This document shows positions 38,779-48,326 of a DNA stretch of 64,000 nucleotides, one piece after another. The DNA is from Alphaproteobacteria bacterium (GTDB lineage Bacteria; Pseudomonadota; Alphaproteobacteria; CACIAM-22H2): contig JAFKFM010000006.1 in the NCBI GenBank assembly GCA_017308135.1, positions 623,724-687,723 of the forward strand, read 5' to 3'. The notes under the pieces are model-generated. The model was not told the origin of the DNA, did no database searches, and worked only from the letters and a program-made list of their open reading frames with translations. Positions within the stretch are counted from its first letter, which is position 1; every line of letters starts with the position of its first letter. Made by a program: the position numbers and the translations under genes.

Positions 38779-38837
38779 GGCGCTTGTGTAGCCGACCGGT
38801 CCCTTGCGATAAAGAATGAAAGCAAGGCTGGGAACGT

Positions 38838-39758
38838 ATGACGGAAACTTTGCGAATCGGCACGCGCGGCTCGCCGTTGGCCCTGTGGCAAGCGCACGAG
38901 ACCAAGCGCCTTCTGACGGCGGCGTTTCCCGGCGTGGCGGTCGAAATCCGCATCTATAAAACGACCGGCGACCGTATTCAGGACCGCAATCTTTCGGAAG
39001 CGGGCGGCAAGGGCCTGTTCACGAAGGAAATCGAGGAAGGGCTGCTCGCGCGCGAAATCGATCTTGCCGTCCATTCGATGAAGGACGTACCGACCTATTT
39101 GCCCGACGGGCTCGGCATCGTCGCGATTTTGAAGCGCGAAGATCCGCGCGACGCGCTGATCGCGCGCGAAAGCGCCAAGACGCTCGCGACCTTGCCGCAA
39201 GGTTGCGTCGTCGGCACGTCGTCGTTGCGCCGTGCCGCGCAATTGCGTGCCAAGCGGCCGGATATCCGCATCGTCGAGTTCCGCGGCAATGTCGACACGC
39301 GGCTCGAAAAGCTCAACAACGGTGTCGCGGACGCGACGTTCCTGGCGTTGGCGGGTTTGAAGCGTTTGGGCAAGGCCAGCGTCGTTTCCGCGATCCTGGA
39401 ACCGTCGGAAATGCTGCCCGCCGTCGCGCAAGGGGCGGTCGGCATCGAATGCCGTTTGGACGATACGCGCACGCGCGAATGCCTCGCCGCGATCGACCAT
39501 GCCGACACGCGTGTCGCCGTGCGCGCGGAACGCGGGCTGCTGGAACGCCTGGACGGGTCGTGCCGCACGCCGATCGGCGCGCTGGCGATCCTCGACGGCA
39601 AAGGCGGTTTGCGGCTCGACGGGCTGGTCGTGCGCCCCGACGGCACGGGTTTGCTGACCACGTTCCGCGAAGGAAAAATCGCCGACGCCGAAAAGCTGGG
39701 CCAAGATGCGGGCGAGGAATTGAAGCGCCGCGCCGGGCCGGGATATTTCGCGCCATGA
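38838..39758 (+). CDS. hemC: Hydroxymethylbilane synthase (porphobilinogen deaminase)
   Basis: Joins four porphobilinogens in heme synthesis; 306 residues. Seen: RIGTRGSPLALWQA, VHSMKDVPT, GTSSLRRAAQL, RGNVDTRL, and the dipyrromethane cofactor cysteine in LDGSCRTPIGA. Its TGA overlaps the ATG of the next gene (ATGA). Confidence 0.97.
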   Translation: MTETLRIGTRGSPLALWQAHETKRLLTAAFPGVAVEIRIYKTTGDRIQDRNLSEAGGKGLFTKEIEEGLLAREIDLAVHSMKDVPTYLPDGLGIVAILKREDPRDALIARESAKTLATLPQGCVVGTSSLRRAAQLRAKRPDIRIVEFRGNVDTRLEKLNNGVADATFLALAGLKRLGKASVVSAILEPSEMLPAVAQGAVGIECRLDDTRTRECLAAIDHADTRVAVRAERGLLERLDGSCRTPIGALAILDGKGGLRLDGLVVRPDGTGLLTTFREGKIADAEKLGQDAGEELKRRAGPGYFAP

Positions 39759-41482
39759 CCGAAAAGCGCCGCCTTACCATCCTGGTCACGCGCCCGCGCA
39801 GCGAAAGCGAAGTCTTCGCGCTGACGCTGGCCATGCGCGGCCACGATGCGGTTCAAGCACCGCTGCTCGATATCGTGCCGGACGAAACGGCGAGCGTCGA
39901 TCTCGACGGCGTGCAGGCGCTGCTCTTCACCTCGATCAACGGCGTGCGCAGCTTCGCGCGCGTCTCGACCGCGCGGCACGTGCCCGCCTATTGCGTGGGC
40001 GATGCGACCGCGCAGGCGGCGCGCGATATGGGATTCCGCGACGTGCATTCGGCGGGCGGCGATGTGGTGGCACTCGCCAATCTCGTGCGGATGGATTTGG
40101 CGCCCAGCGAGGGCGCTTTGCTGCATGTCAGCGGGTCGGCCGTCGCGGGCGATCTCGCCGGCGATTTAGGGGTCGACCGTTACGACGTGCGGCGCGTGCA
40201 GCTCTATCGTCAGGACACCGCGCGCGATCTGCCCGACGCGGCGGCCCAGGCGCTGAAAGCCGGTACGCTCGACGCCATCGCGTTTTTCAGTCCGCGCACC
40301 GCCGCGACCTTCGTGCAACTCGTCCGCAAGGCGGATTTGCTCGATACGTTGAAGACCGTCTCGGCTTTGGGGTTGTCGCAAGCGGCCCTCGACGCCGCCC
40401 GGGTCGAAGGGGCACACTGGAAATCCGAACGCGCGGCTGCGCAACCGACCGAGGCGGCGCTGCTGGAAGCGATCGACGCGTTGGCGGCGGAAGCGCCGCC
40501 GCAAGAAGCGCCCAAGCCCGAAGCTTTCAAGATCGAGACGGACATGCCCGAGCCCAAGCCCGCGACCAAACGCCCCGCCCTCGGCGCCATCGCCGTGGCG
40601 CTGGTCGTGGGCGTGGCCGGCGCGTTCGCCTTCACCTATTGGCAGACGCATATGATGCCGTCGGAATCCGCGACGGCGCTGCGCGCGATCGATCTGCGCT
40701 TGGCGGCAATCGACCGGCGTTTGACCGCGCTCGAAAACAAACCGGCGCCCGAGCCCGTCGTGACGGCGGCACCCGCACCCGCACCGGTGGCGGCGCCGGT
40801 CGATCTTTCGCCGCTCGAACAACGCCTTGCGACGCTCGAACAGCGCCCCGCCGCCGATCCCGCTTTGGCGGAAACCATCGCGCGATTGACTCAGGAGAAT
40901 CGCGAACTCGCGCAAACGCTGGCGACGATCCGTTCGGAAGCGCAGACGATCCGCGAAGGCGGCGAACGCGATCGCGCCGATGTGAAGCGCGCGGAATTCC
41001 TGCTCGCGGTCGGGCAGTTGCGCGACGCCGCACTCGCCGGGCGCGGCTTCGCGCCGGAATTGACGGTCGTGCGCGGTTTGGCACCGGACAATGCCGCATC
41101 TTTGCTGCAGCAATTGGATGCGCGCAGCGGGGGCGTGGAGACGCGCGCCGCCTTGGCGCGCCGCTTCCCCGCGATCGCCAATGCCGTGGTCGCCGCCGCG
41201 CGCGTCGAGGCCGCGTCGGATACGCCGGTTTTGGCCGAAGCGTTGGAACGCGTGCAGAAATTCCTGTCCATTCGCCGCGTGGGCGAGGTCGATGGCGACA
41301 GCGCCACGGCGCGCGTGGCGCGCGCCGAAGCCCGTTTGGCGGTCGAAGATTTGCCGGGCGCGTTGGCTTCCCTCGATCCGCCGGGCCCGGCTTGGCTGGC
41401 CCCGGCGGCGGAATGGATGGAAGCCGCGCGCGCGCGCCTCGCGGTCGAAGCGGCACTGCAACGCCTCGCGTCGGGCGGGTAA
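39755..41482 (+). CDS. hemD: Uroporphyrinogen-III synthase fused to Mic60/mitofilin-like protein
   Basis: One reading frame of 575 residues joins two functions. Residues 8-244 are a uroporphyrinogen-III synthase domain (ILVTRPRSESEVFALTL, FTSINGVRSFA, YCVGDATAQAA, FFSPRTAATF). A proline-rich linker, a membrane helix (about 275-296), a coiled coil (about 305-400) and a C-terminal mitofilin-like domain (RVARAEARLAVEDLPGAL, AEWMEAARARLAVE) follow. In alphaproteobacteria Mic60 shapes intracytoplasmic membranes and is encoded in the heme operon, usually as a separate gene beside hemD. No stop or frameshift separates the parts here. Confidence 0.85.
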   Translation: MTEKRRLTILVTRPRSESEVFALTLAMRGHDAVQAPLLDIVPDETASVDLDGVQALLFTSINGVRSFARVSTARHVPAYCVGDATAQAARDMGFRDVHSAGGDVVALANLVRMDLAPSEGALLHVSGSAVAGDLAGDLGVDRYDVRRVQLYRQDTARDLPDAAAQALKAGTLDAIAFFSPRTAATFVQLVRKADLLDTLKTVSALGLSQAALDAARVEGAHWKSERAAAQPTEAALLEAIDALAAEAPPQEAPKPEAFKIETDMPEPKPATKRPALGAIAVALVVGVAGAFAFTYWQTHMMPSESATALRAIDLRLAAIDRRLTALENKPAPEPVVTAAPAPAPVAAPVDLSPLEQRLATLEQRPAADPALAETIARLTQENRELAQTLATIRSEAQTIREGGERDRADVKRAEFLLAVGQLRDAALAGRGFAPELTVVRGLAPDNAASLLQQLDARSGGVETRAALARRFPAIANAVVAAARVEAASDTPVLAEALERVQKFLSIRRVGEVDGDSATARVARAEARLAVEDLPGALASLDPPGPAWLAPAAEWMEAARARLAVEAALQRLASGG

Positions 41483-41489
41483 GGTCCGG

Positions 41490-42833
41490 ATGCGCCGCGT
41501 CCTAATTATTCTGGTTCTCGCCCTTGGCGCGATGCTTGCCGCCGTGTGGCTGGGGGCGACACCCGGCCGCGCCACGCTGGAATTCGCGGGCTGGCGTTTC
41601 GATTCCTCGTTCGGCGCGCTCGCCATTCTCGCGGCGATTGCCGGTTTCGCGCTGATCGTCGTCGATCGCCTCTGGCGCTGGATCGCGGGCACGCCGACCC
41701 GCATCAAATTGTGGCGCCAAGCCCGTCGTGAGCGTCATGGCTACGCGGCGTTGACGCGCGGTCTGGTCGCGGTCGCGGCGGGCGATCCGCGTTCGGCCTT
41801 GCGCGAAGCGGCTTTGGCCGATCGCTTGCTGGGGGCACCACCCGCATCGCTATTGCTGTCCGCGCAAGCCGCGCAATTGGCGGGCGATGAAACGGCCGCG
41901 CGCAAACATCTGGAAGCGATGCGCGCCGCTCCGGAAACCGAATTCGCGGCGTTGCGCGGTCTCGTCGCCATTGCGATGAGAGAGGGCCGCGACGACGAAG
42001 CGCTGGGTTTGGCCCGCCGCGCGCGCGAATTACGCCCCGATGCGACCTGGGTTTCGGGCGCGTTGATCGACCTCGAAACCAAAGCCGCGCGCTGGGACGA
42101 TGCGGCTTTGACGATCGACGCCGCGCGCCGCCAGCAAATGCTGCCCGCACCGGACGCCGACAAAAAGCGCGCCGCCGCACTGCACGAAGCCGCGCGCGGG
42201 CACGAAGCCAAGGGTGATCGCCGCGAAGCGATCCGTGCCGCCGAACGCGCGTTCAAGCTCGCCCCCGACCGGCCGGAAATCGCGGCGACGCTGGCGACGC
42301 TTTACGCCAAGGATGCGCGCGCGCGCGCCGCATCGTCGCTGGTCGAAAAGGAATGGATTCGGGCCCCCCATCCCGAATTGCTCGACGCATATCGCAAGGC
42401 GCGCGCCGTCCCCGACGCGCTGCAATGGATCAAGCAGGTGGAGCGTCTGGCGAAGCTCAACCCCACGCATGCCTATTCGCATGCGGCGTTGGCCGAAGCG
42501 TCGCTCGCCGCCGAATTGTGGGGCGAGGCCAAGCGCCACGCCCAAGCCGCGATCGACGCCGAAGGCGGCGAGCCGCGTGCCAGCCTGTGCCGCTTGATGG
42601 CGCGCATCGAAGAGGAATCCGGCGGCGACATGGCGCAAGCGAAATCCTGGCTCGCGCGCGCTTCCGATGCGCCCGGCGATCCGGCGTGGACGTGCGATTC
42701 CTGCGGCCACCCGCATGCCGAGTGGCACGCGATCTGCCGGCGCTGCGGCGCCTTCGACAAGCTGGCCTGGAGCGCACCGGCGCGCTTGGCGCCCGCTTTC
42801 GTCGCGATCGATACGACGAAAGATCAACGATAA
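41490..42833 (+). CDS. hemY: HemY-like membrane protein with TPR repeats and zinc ribbon
   Basis: Protein of 447 residues. Two N-terminal helices (about 3-22 and 43-62) anchor it in the inner membrane; a series of TPR-like helical pairs follows. The C-terminus has a zinc-ribbon pattern, CDSCG and CRRCG separated by 11 residues. It sits directly after the HemD-Mic60 gene. HemY (the TPR family, not protoporphyrinogen oxidase) is thought to help late heme steps; the exact role is unsettled. Confidence 0.88.
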   Translation: MRRVLIILVLALGAMLAAVWLGATPGRATLEFAGWRFDSSFGALAILAAIAGFALIVVDRLWRWIAGTPTRIKLWRQARRERHGYAALTRGLVAVAAGDPRSALREAALADRLLGAPPASLLLSAQAAQLAGDETAARKHLEAMRAAPETEFAALRGLVAIAMREGRDDEALGLARRARELRPDATWVSGALIDLETKAARWDDAALTIDAARRQQMLPAPDADKKRAAALHEAARGHEAKGDRREAIRAAERAFKLAPDRPEIAATLATLYAKDARARAASSLVEKEWIRAPHPELLDAYRKARAVPDALQWIKQVERLAKLNPTHAYSHAALAEASLAAELWGEAKRHAQAAIDAEGGEPRASLCRLMARIEEESGGDMAQAKSWLARASDAPGDPAWTCDSCGHPHAEWHAICRRCGAFDKLAWSAPARLAPAFVAIDTTKDQR

Positions 42834-42872
42834 AAGCGACTTATCTTCGTATTGCGGTGCGGTCGTGCTCCG

Positions 42873-42901
42873 TTGACCCCCGCGCGTCGGGGGTCTAGTG
42901 T
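42873..42901 (+). promoter_or_regulatory. etfB promoter with palindrome in its spacer
   Basis: TTGACC (42873-42878), 17 nt, TAGTGT (42896-42901). A perfect inverted repeat GACCCCCG/CGGGGGTC (42875-42895, 5-nt centre) fills the spacer and overlaps the -35 box. No T-run follows, so a terminator for hemY is less likely. Confidence 0.55.
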
Positions 42902-42938
42902 CGCGCACCCTCTCGCAATATCCGGGGAAATCGCTGGA

Positions 42939-43688
42939 ATGAAAGTGCTGGTCGCGGTCAAGCGGGTCGTCGATTACAACGTCAAGATCCGCGTGAAGGC
43001 CGACAAGACGGGCGTCGAGCTCGCCAACGTCAAAATGTCGATGAACCCGTTCGATGAGATCGGGGTCGAAGAAGCGGTCCGCCTCAAGGAAAAAGGCGTG
43101 GCGACGGAGATCGTCGCCGTGTCGATGGGGCCCACGCAAGCCCAGGAAACGCTGCGCACGGCGCTGGCGATGGGGGCCGATCGCGGCGTGCTGGTGCAGT
43201 CCGACGCGGAATTGCAGCCGCTGGCCGTCGCCAAGCTGATGAAGGCCGTGGTCGACAAGGAAGCGCCCAAGCTCGTCATCCTCGGCAAGCAGGCGATCGA
43301 CGACGACAGCAACCAGACCGGCCAGATGCTGGCGGCGTTGCTGGGCTGGCCGCAGGCGACCTTCGCGTCGAAGCTGACCATCGACGGCGACAACATGACC
43401 GTGACGCGCGAAGTGGATGGCGGTCTCGAGACCATTGCCGTCAAGCTGCCCGCGATCGTCACGACCGATTTGCGCTTGAACGAGCCGCGCTACGCTTCGC
43501 TGCCGAACATCATGAAGGCGAAGAAGAAGCCGATCGATACGCTGACGCCCGATGCGCTGGGCGTGGACGTCGCGCCGCGCTTGGAAACGCTGTCGGTGGA
43601 AGAGCCGCCGAAGCGAACGGCAGGCATCAAGGTGCCGGACGTCGCGACCCTCGTCGCGAAGCTGCAGTCGGAAGCGAAGGTGATCTGA
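42939..43688 (+). CDS. etfB: Electron transfer flavoprotein beta subunit
   Basis: Small subunit (249 residues) of the FAD- and AMP-containing carrier that takes electrons from acyl-CoA dehydrogenases. Seen: [38 protein letters not shown], and [16 protein letters not shown], all typical. The ATG at 42939 follows GGGGAA. One nucleotide separates it from etfA. Confidence 0.96.
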   Translation: MKVLVAVKRVVDYNVKIRVKADKTGVELANVKMSMNPFDEIGVEEAVRLKEKGVATEIVAVSMGPTQAQETLRTALAMGADRGVLVQSDAELQPLAVAKLMKAVVDKEAPKLVILGKQAIDDDSNQTGQMLAALLGWPQATFASKLTIDGDNMTVTREVDGGLETIAVKLPAIVTTDLRLNEPRYASLPNIMKAKKKPIDTLTPDALGVDVAPRLETLSVEEPPKRTAGIKVPDVATLVAKLQSEAKVI

Positions 43689-43689
43689 T

Positions 43690-44634
43690 ATGTCGATTCT
43701 CGTTCTCGCCGATCACGACGCTGCGGGCCTGAAGCCCGCCACGCTGCATGCCGTCTCGGCCGCCGCCAAGCTGGGCGGCCCGGTCGACATCCTCGTCGCC
43801 GGCGCGGGCACGGCGGCGATCGCCGCTGCCGCCGCGAAGATCGCCGGTGTCGCCAAGGTGCTGCACGCGGACGATGCGTCGCTCGCCAATTTCCTCGCGG
43901 AAAACCTCGCCCCGCTGATCGTCAAGCTCGCCGCCGGGCGCACCCATGTGGTCTCGGCCGCGACCGCGCAGGGCAAAAACACGCTGCCGCGCGTCGCCGC
44001 GTTGCTGGACGTGGCGCAGATTTCCGACATCGTCGGCGTGGTCGATGCGAACACCTTCGTACGCCCGATCTATGCGGGCAACGCGCTGGCGACCGTGCGT
44101 TCGAAAGACGCGGTGAAGGTCATCACCGTGCGCACTACGGCGTTCCCGCCGGCCGCCGCCGAAGGCGGTTCGGCCGCGATCGAGGCCGTGTCGGGTGCGG
44201 GCGATTCGGGCTTGTCGAAATTCGTCGGCCAGGAGCTGACGAAATCCGAACGCCCGGAACTCACCGCCGCGCGCATCGTCGTGTCGGGCGGGCGCGGTCT
44301 CGCCTCGGGCGACAACTTCAAAACCTATATCGAGCCTTTGGCCGACAAGCTCGGCGCGGCCGTCGGCGCTTCGCGCGCGGCCGTCGATGCGGGCTACGCG
44401 CCCAACGACTACCAAGTCGGCCAGACCGGCAAGGTCGTGGCGCCGGATCTTTATGTCGCCGTCGGTATCTCGGGCGCCATCCAGCATCTGGCGGGCATGT
44501 CCGCGTCCAAGACGATCGTCGCGATCAACAAGGACGAGGAAGCGCCGATCTTCCAGGTCGCCGATTACGGCTTGGTCGGCGATCTGTTCAAGCTCGCCCC
44601 CGAACTCACCGCCGCTTTGCCGGCGAAGAAGTAA
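43690..44634 (+). CDS. etfA: Electron transfer flavoprotein alpha subunit
   Basis: Large ETF subunit of 314 residues. The C-terminal FAD-binding domain carries [33 protein letters not shown] and [21 protein letters not shown] precedes the end. It passes electrons on to ETF-ubiquinone oxidoreductase, not seen in the window. Followed 18 nt later by the hydroxybutyryl-CoA dehydrogenase gene. Confidence 0.96.
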   Translation: MSILVLADHDAAGLKPATLHAVSAAAKLGGPVDILVAGAGTAAIAAAAAKIAGVAKVLHADDASLANFLAENLAPLIVKLAAGRTHVVSAATAQGKNTLPRVAALLDVAQISDIVGVVDANTFVRPIYAGNALATVRSKDAVKVITVRTTAFPPAAAEGGSAAIEAVSGAGDSGLSKFVGQELTKSERPELTAARIVVSGGRGLASGDNFKTYIEPLADKLGAAVGASRAAVDAGYAPNDYQVGQTGKVVAPDLYVAVGISGAIQHLAGMSASKTIVAINKDEEAPIFQVADYGLVGDLFKLAPELTAALPAKK

Positions 44635-44652
44635 CCCCAGGAAGGATCGATC

Positions 44653-45528
44653 ATGGGCATCCAGATCATCGGCGTCGTCGGTGCGGGCCAGATGGGCAAC
44701 GGTATTGCGCATGTCGCGGCGCAAGCCGGCTTCGACATCCGCATGCTCGACGCCAACCCGGACTCGCTGAGCAAGGCCATCGCCACGATCACGGCCAATA
44801 TGGACCGGCAGATCAAGAAGGGCGCGCTGACCGAGGAAGCCAAGGCGACGGCGATCGGCCGGATCAAGACCGGCACCGATTACGCGATTTTCGGCGATGC
44901 CGATCTCGTCATCGAAGCCGCGACCGAGAACGAGGCGATCAAGCGCGAGATCTTCAAGAAGCTCTGCCCCGCGCTGAGCAAGGACGCGCTGGTCGCGTCG
45001 AACACCTCGTCGATTTCGATCACGCGCCTGGGCGCTTCGACCGACCGGCCCGAGAAATTCATCGGGATGCATTTCATGAACCCGGTGCCGGTGATGCAGC
45101 TGGTGGAGATCATCCGCGGCATCGCCACGTCGAACGAAACCTACGAAGCGATCCGCGACCTCACCGCCAAGCTCGGCAAGACGTCGGCGACGGCCGAGGA
45201 TTTCCCGGCCTTCATCGTCAACCGCATTCTGCTGCCGATGATCAACGAAGCCGTCTACACGCTGTATGAAGGTGTCGGCTCCGTCGAATCGATCGACACG
45301 GCGATGAAGCTGGGCACCAACCATCCGATGGGCCCGCTGGAACTGGCGGATTTCATCGGTCTCGACACCTGCCTTGCCGTCATGCACGTGCTCTACGACG
45401 GGCTGTCGGATTCGAAATACCGCCCGTGCCCGCTGCTGGTGAAATACGTCGAAGCCGGCTGGCTCGGCCGCAAGACCAAGCGCGGCTTCTACGATTATTC
45501 GGGTCCCAAGCCGGTCCCGACGCGCTGA
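44653..45528 (+). CDS. hbd: 3-hydroxybutyryl-CoA dehydrogenase
   Basis: NAD-linked dehydrogenase of 291 residues interconverting 3-hydroxybutyryl-CoA and acetoacetyl-CoA. Seen: VGAGQMGNGIAHVAAQAG (9-26), ASNTSSISIT, the catalytic GMHFMNPVPVMQLVEII, and GPLELADFIGLD. It ends the etfBA-hbd operon, consistent with fatty acid or polyhydroxybutyrate metabolism. Confidence 0.95.
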   Translation: MGIQIIGVVGAGQMGNGIAHVAAQAGFDIRMLDANPDSLSKAIATITANMDRQIKKGALTEEAKATAIGRIKTGTDYAIFGDADLVIEAATENEAIKREIFKKLCPALSKDALVASNTSSISITRLGASTDRPEKFIGMHFMNPVPVMQLVEIIRGIATSNETYEAIRDLTAKLGKTSATAEDFPAFIVNRILLPMINEAVYTLYEGVGSVESIDTAMKLGTNHPMGPLELADFIGLDTCLAVMHVLYDGLSDSKYRPCPLLVKYVEAGWLGRKTKRGFYDYSGPKPVPTR

Positions 45529-45552
45529 ATTTCGCCGCTTCGCGCGACGACG

Positions 45553-45580
45553 AAACCCGGGCCATCGCGCCCGGGTTTTT
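45553..45580 (+). terminator. Terminator of etfBA-hbd
   Basis: Ten-base arms AAACCCGGGC and GCCCGGGTTT with a 6-nt loop and five T. Confidence 0.92.
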
Positions 45581-45622
45581 CGTTTGCGGGGGCGCGGGCC
45601 GAAGCGTCATAGTGCGCCCGTC

Positions 45623-46402
45623 ATGATCGATTCCGCCGATATCGAATTCGCCCATCGTCTCGCCGAAACGGCCGCGAAGGTCTCGCTCTCGTATTTCCGC
45701 ACCGCCGTCCAGGTGGACGACAAGGACGACGCCTCGCCCGTCACCATCGCCGACCGTACGGCGGAAAAAGTGATGCGCGAATTGATCGCCAAGGAACGTC
45801 CGAATGACGGGATTCTGGGCGAGGAATTCGGGCGCGAGCGGACGGATGCCAAGCGCGTCTGGGTGCTCGATCCCATCGACGGCACCAAGGCCTTCATCAG
45901 CGGCAATCCATTGTTCGGCACGTTGATCGGCCTTGCCATCGACGGCAAGCCCGCGCTGGGCGTGATCGATTGCCCGGCTTTGGGCGAACGCTGGATCGGC
46001 GCCACGGGCCAAGCCACGCGCTTCACCGACGCCAAGGGCACGCGCGAAGTCAAAACCCGCGCCTGTCCCGATCTCAAACTCGCTTCGCTCTATTCGGCCG
46101 TGCCGGTGTCGGGCGACACGAATTTCCCGGCCTTCGATCGGCTGCGCCAGCGCGTGAAGCGGCCGTTGCCGGTTTGCGATTGCTACGCCTATGGTTTGCT
46201 GGCGCGCGGCGGCGTGGATCTCGTCGTCGAAGCGGGGCTCGGCATCTACGATTTCACGGCTTTGGTGCCGGTGGTCGAAGGGGCGGGCGGGGTGATCCAC
46301 GATTGGCAGGGCAAGGCTTTGACGACCGACTCGCCCGGCTATGTGATCGCGGCCGGCGATGCGCGCATGGCGGCGGCGGCCGTGGGCGCGCTCAAAGCCT
46401 GA
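45623..46402 (+). CDS. hisN: Inositol-monophosphatase-family phosphatase, probable histidinol-phosphatase
   Basis: Mg-dependent phosphatase of 259 residues. Metal-site motifs: GEEFG (Glu), DPIDGTKAF and late ALVPVVEGAGG with a preceding Asp. The IMPase family covers inositol, fructose-bisphosphate and PAP phosphatases; local sequence (DPIDGTKAFISGNPLFGTLI) best fits the HisN histidinol-phosphatases. Start ATG 45623. Not in a histidine operon here. Confidence 0.78.
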   Translation: MIDSADIEFAHRLAETAAKVSLSYFRTAVQVDDKDDASPVTIADRTAEKVMRELIAKERPNDGILGEEFGRERTDAKRVWVLDPIDGTKAFISGNPLFGTLIGLAIDGKPALGVIDCPALGERWIGATGQATRFTDAKGTREVKTRACPDLKLASLYSAVPVSGDTNFPAFDRLRQRVKRPLPVCDCYAYGLLARGGVDLVVEAGLGIYDFTALVPVVEGAGGVIHDWQGKALTTDSPGYVIAAGDARMAAAAVGALKA

Positions 46403-46446
46403 AATACGCGAAAGAAAAGGCTTTTTTTCCGCTTCTCGTGACGCAT

Positions 46447-46469
46447 ACTCCCTCGATCTTCGAGGGAGT
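46447..46469 (+). promoter_or_regulatory. Hairpin hiding the yejA ribosome-binding site
   Basis: Perfect 10-bp stem ACTCCCTCGA/TCGAGGGAGT with a TCT loop. The 3 prime arm contains GAGGGAG (46462-46468), the Shine-Dalgarno sequence 10 nt before the yejA ATG. No T-run follows. Confidence 0.6.
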
Positions 46470-46478
46470 AGACCCGCG

Positions 46479-48317
46479 ATGCGCCACCTTGCCGCCGCCG
46501 CCTTTCTGACGACGACGCTGCTCAGCGCCCCGCTCGCCGCCCAGGAACTGAGTCCGGGTACGGGCCCGCGCCACGCGATCGCCATGCATGGCGACATCAA
46601 GTACCCGGCCGATTTCCGGAATTTCCAGCATGTGAATTCCGACGCGCCCAAGGGCGGCGAGGTGAAGTTCCACACGCTGGGCACGTTCGACAGCTTCAAC
46701 CCCTGGATCATAAGGGGCACGGCGACGGGCCTTGTCGCGTTGACGGTCGAAACGCTGATGGTCGCGTCCGACGACGAGCCGTTCACCGAATACTGCCTGG
46801 TCTGCCGCACGGTCGAAACGCCCGCGGACCGGTCCTGGGTCGAGTTCGAATTGCGCGAAGAAGCGAAATTCCACGACGGCTCGCCGATCGAGCCCGAGGA
46901 CGTGATCTGGTCGTTCCAGACCTTGCGCGACAAAGGCCGGCCGTTCTTCCGCGCCTATTACGGCGATGTGGCGAAGGTCGAGAAAACCGGCCCACGCAAA
47001 GTGCGCTTCGTGTTCCGCAACGCGCAGAACCGCGAATTGGCGTTGATCGTCGGGCAGATTCCCGTGCTGTCGCGCAAATGGTGGGAAGGCCGCGAATTCG
47101 ATCGCCCGCTGACCGAAGCGCCGCTGGGCTCGGGCCCCTATCGCATCGACAATTTCGAGATGGGGCGCCAGGTCACTTTGCGCCGGGTCGAGAATCATTG
47201 GGCGCGCGACGTCGCGGTCAATCGCGGCCGCTATAATTTCGGCACGATCCGCTACGACTGGTATCGCGACGCGCAAGTGGCGCTCGAAGCGTTCCTCGCC
47301 GGCGGTTACGATCTTCGCCAGGAGAACACCGCGCGCTTCTGGGCCCAGGCCTACGAAACCGACGCGCTGCGCGCCGGTCTGATCCGCAAGCACGAAATCG
47401 CCGAAACGCGCGTGTCGGGCATGCAAGGCTTCGTGTTCAACACGCGCCGCGCGCCCTTCAACGACCGGCGCGTGCGCCAAGCGCTCGCCTACGCGTTCGA
47501 TTTCGAATGGTCGAACAAGAACCTGTTCTTCGACGCCTATACGCGCACGCGCTCCTATTTCGACAATTCGGAACTCGCGGCGAAGGGCCTGCCGCAGGGC
47601 GAGGAATTGGCGATCCTGACGCGCTTCAAGGACAAGCTGCCGCCGGAAGTCTTCACGACCGAATACAACCCGCCCAAATCCGACGGCACGCCGGAAAACC
47701 GCGGCGGCCTGCGCGAGGCCGCGCGGATTTTGCGCGAAGCGGGTTGGCGCGTGCAGGGCGGCAAGCTCGTCAACGCGCAAGGCCAGCCGATGAGCTTCGA
47801 ATTCCTGCTGCCGCAAGGCCAGGCGGCGTTCGAACGCATCATCGCGCCCTTCATCCAGAATCTGGAGAAGCTCGGCATTTCCGCGCGCATCCGCCCGGTC
47901 GATGTCGCGCAATATCAAAACCGCGTCGACGATTTCGATTTCGACATGATGCTGTCGACCTTCGGCCAGTCGGAATCGCCGGGCAACGAGCAGCGCGATT
48001 ATTGGAATTCGGCCAAGGCCGACGAAAAAGCGTCGCGCAACATCATCGGCATCAAGGATCCGGTGATCGACGAATTGGTCGAGCTGGTGATTTCGGCCCC
48101 CGATCGCGATGCGCTGGTCCAGCGCGTGCGCGCGCTCGATCGCGTTTTGCAGTGGGGCTATTGGATGGTGCCCAACTGGTATTCGAACGTCGATCGCGTC
48201 GCCGCGTGGGACAAGTTCGGCTGGCCCGCGACGACCGCGCGCGCCGGGTTCGATTGGACCAGCTGGTGGGTCGATCCGCAGCGCGAAGCGGCGTTGCGCG
48301 CCAAGCGCGGGCGATAA
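46479..48317 (+). CDS. yejA: Periplasmic binding protein YejA-like
   Basis: Family 5 solute-binding protein of 612 residues with a signal peptide (about 1-21, ending LAAQ). Seen: HGDIKYPADFRNFQHVN and PKGGEVKFHTLGTFDSFNPW, marks of the YejA branch, and FNTRRAPFNDRRVRQALAYAFDFEW. Likely receptor for short peptides; relatives take up microcin C and antimicrobial peptides. First gene of yejABEF. The ATG lies 10 nt after a Shine-Dalgarno that can be locked in a hairpin. Confidence 0.9.
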   Translation: MRHLAAAAFLTTTLLSAPLAAQELSPGTGPRHAIAMHGDIKYPADFRNFQHVNSDAPKGGEVKFHTLGTFDSFNPWIIRGTATGLVALTVETLMVASDDEPFTEYCLVCRTVETPADRSWVEFELREEAKFHDGSPIEPEDVIWSFQTLRDKGRPFFRAYYGDVAKVEKTGPRKVRFVFRNAQNRELALIVGQIPVLSRKWWEGREFDRPLTEAPLGSGPYRIDNFEMGRQVTLRRVENHWARDVAVNRGRYNFGTIRYDWYRDAQVALEAFLAGGYDLRQENTARFWAQAYETDALRAGLIRKHEIAETRVSGMQGFVFNTRRAPFNDRRVRQALAYAFDFEWSNKNLFFDAYTRTRSYFDNSELAAKGLPQGEELAILTRFKDKLPPEVFTTEYNPPKSDGTPENRGGLREAARILREAGWRVQGGKLVNAQGQPMSFEFLLPQGQAAFERIIAPFIQNLEKLGISARIRPVDVAQYQNRVDDFDFDMMLSTFGQSESPGNEQRDYWNSAKADEKASRNIIGIKDPVIDELVELVISAPDRDALVQRVRALDRVLQWGYWMVPNWYSNVDRVAAWDKFGWPATTARAGFDWTSWWVDPQREAALRAKRGR

Positions 48318-48326
48318 ACCACCGAC

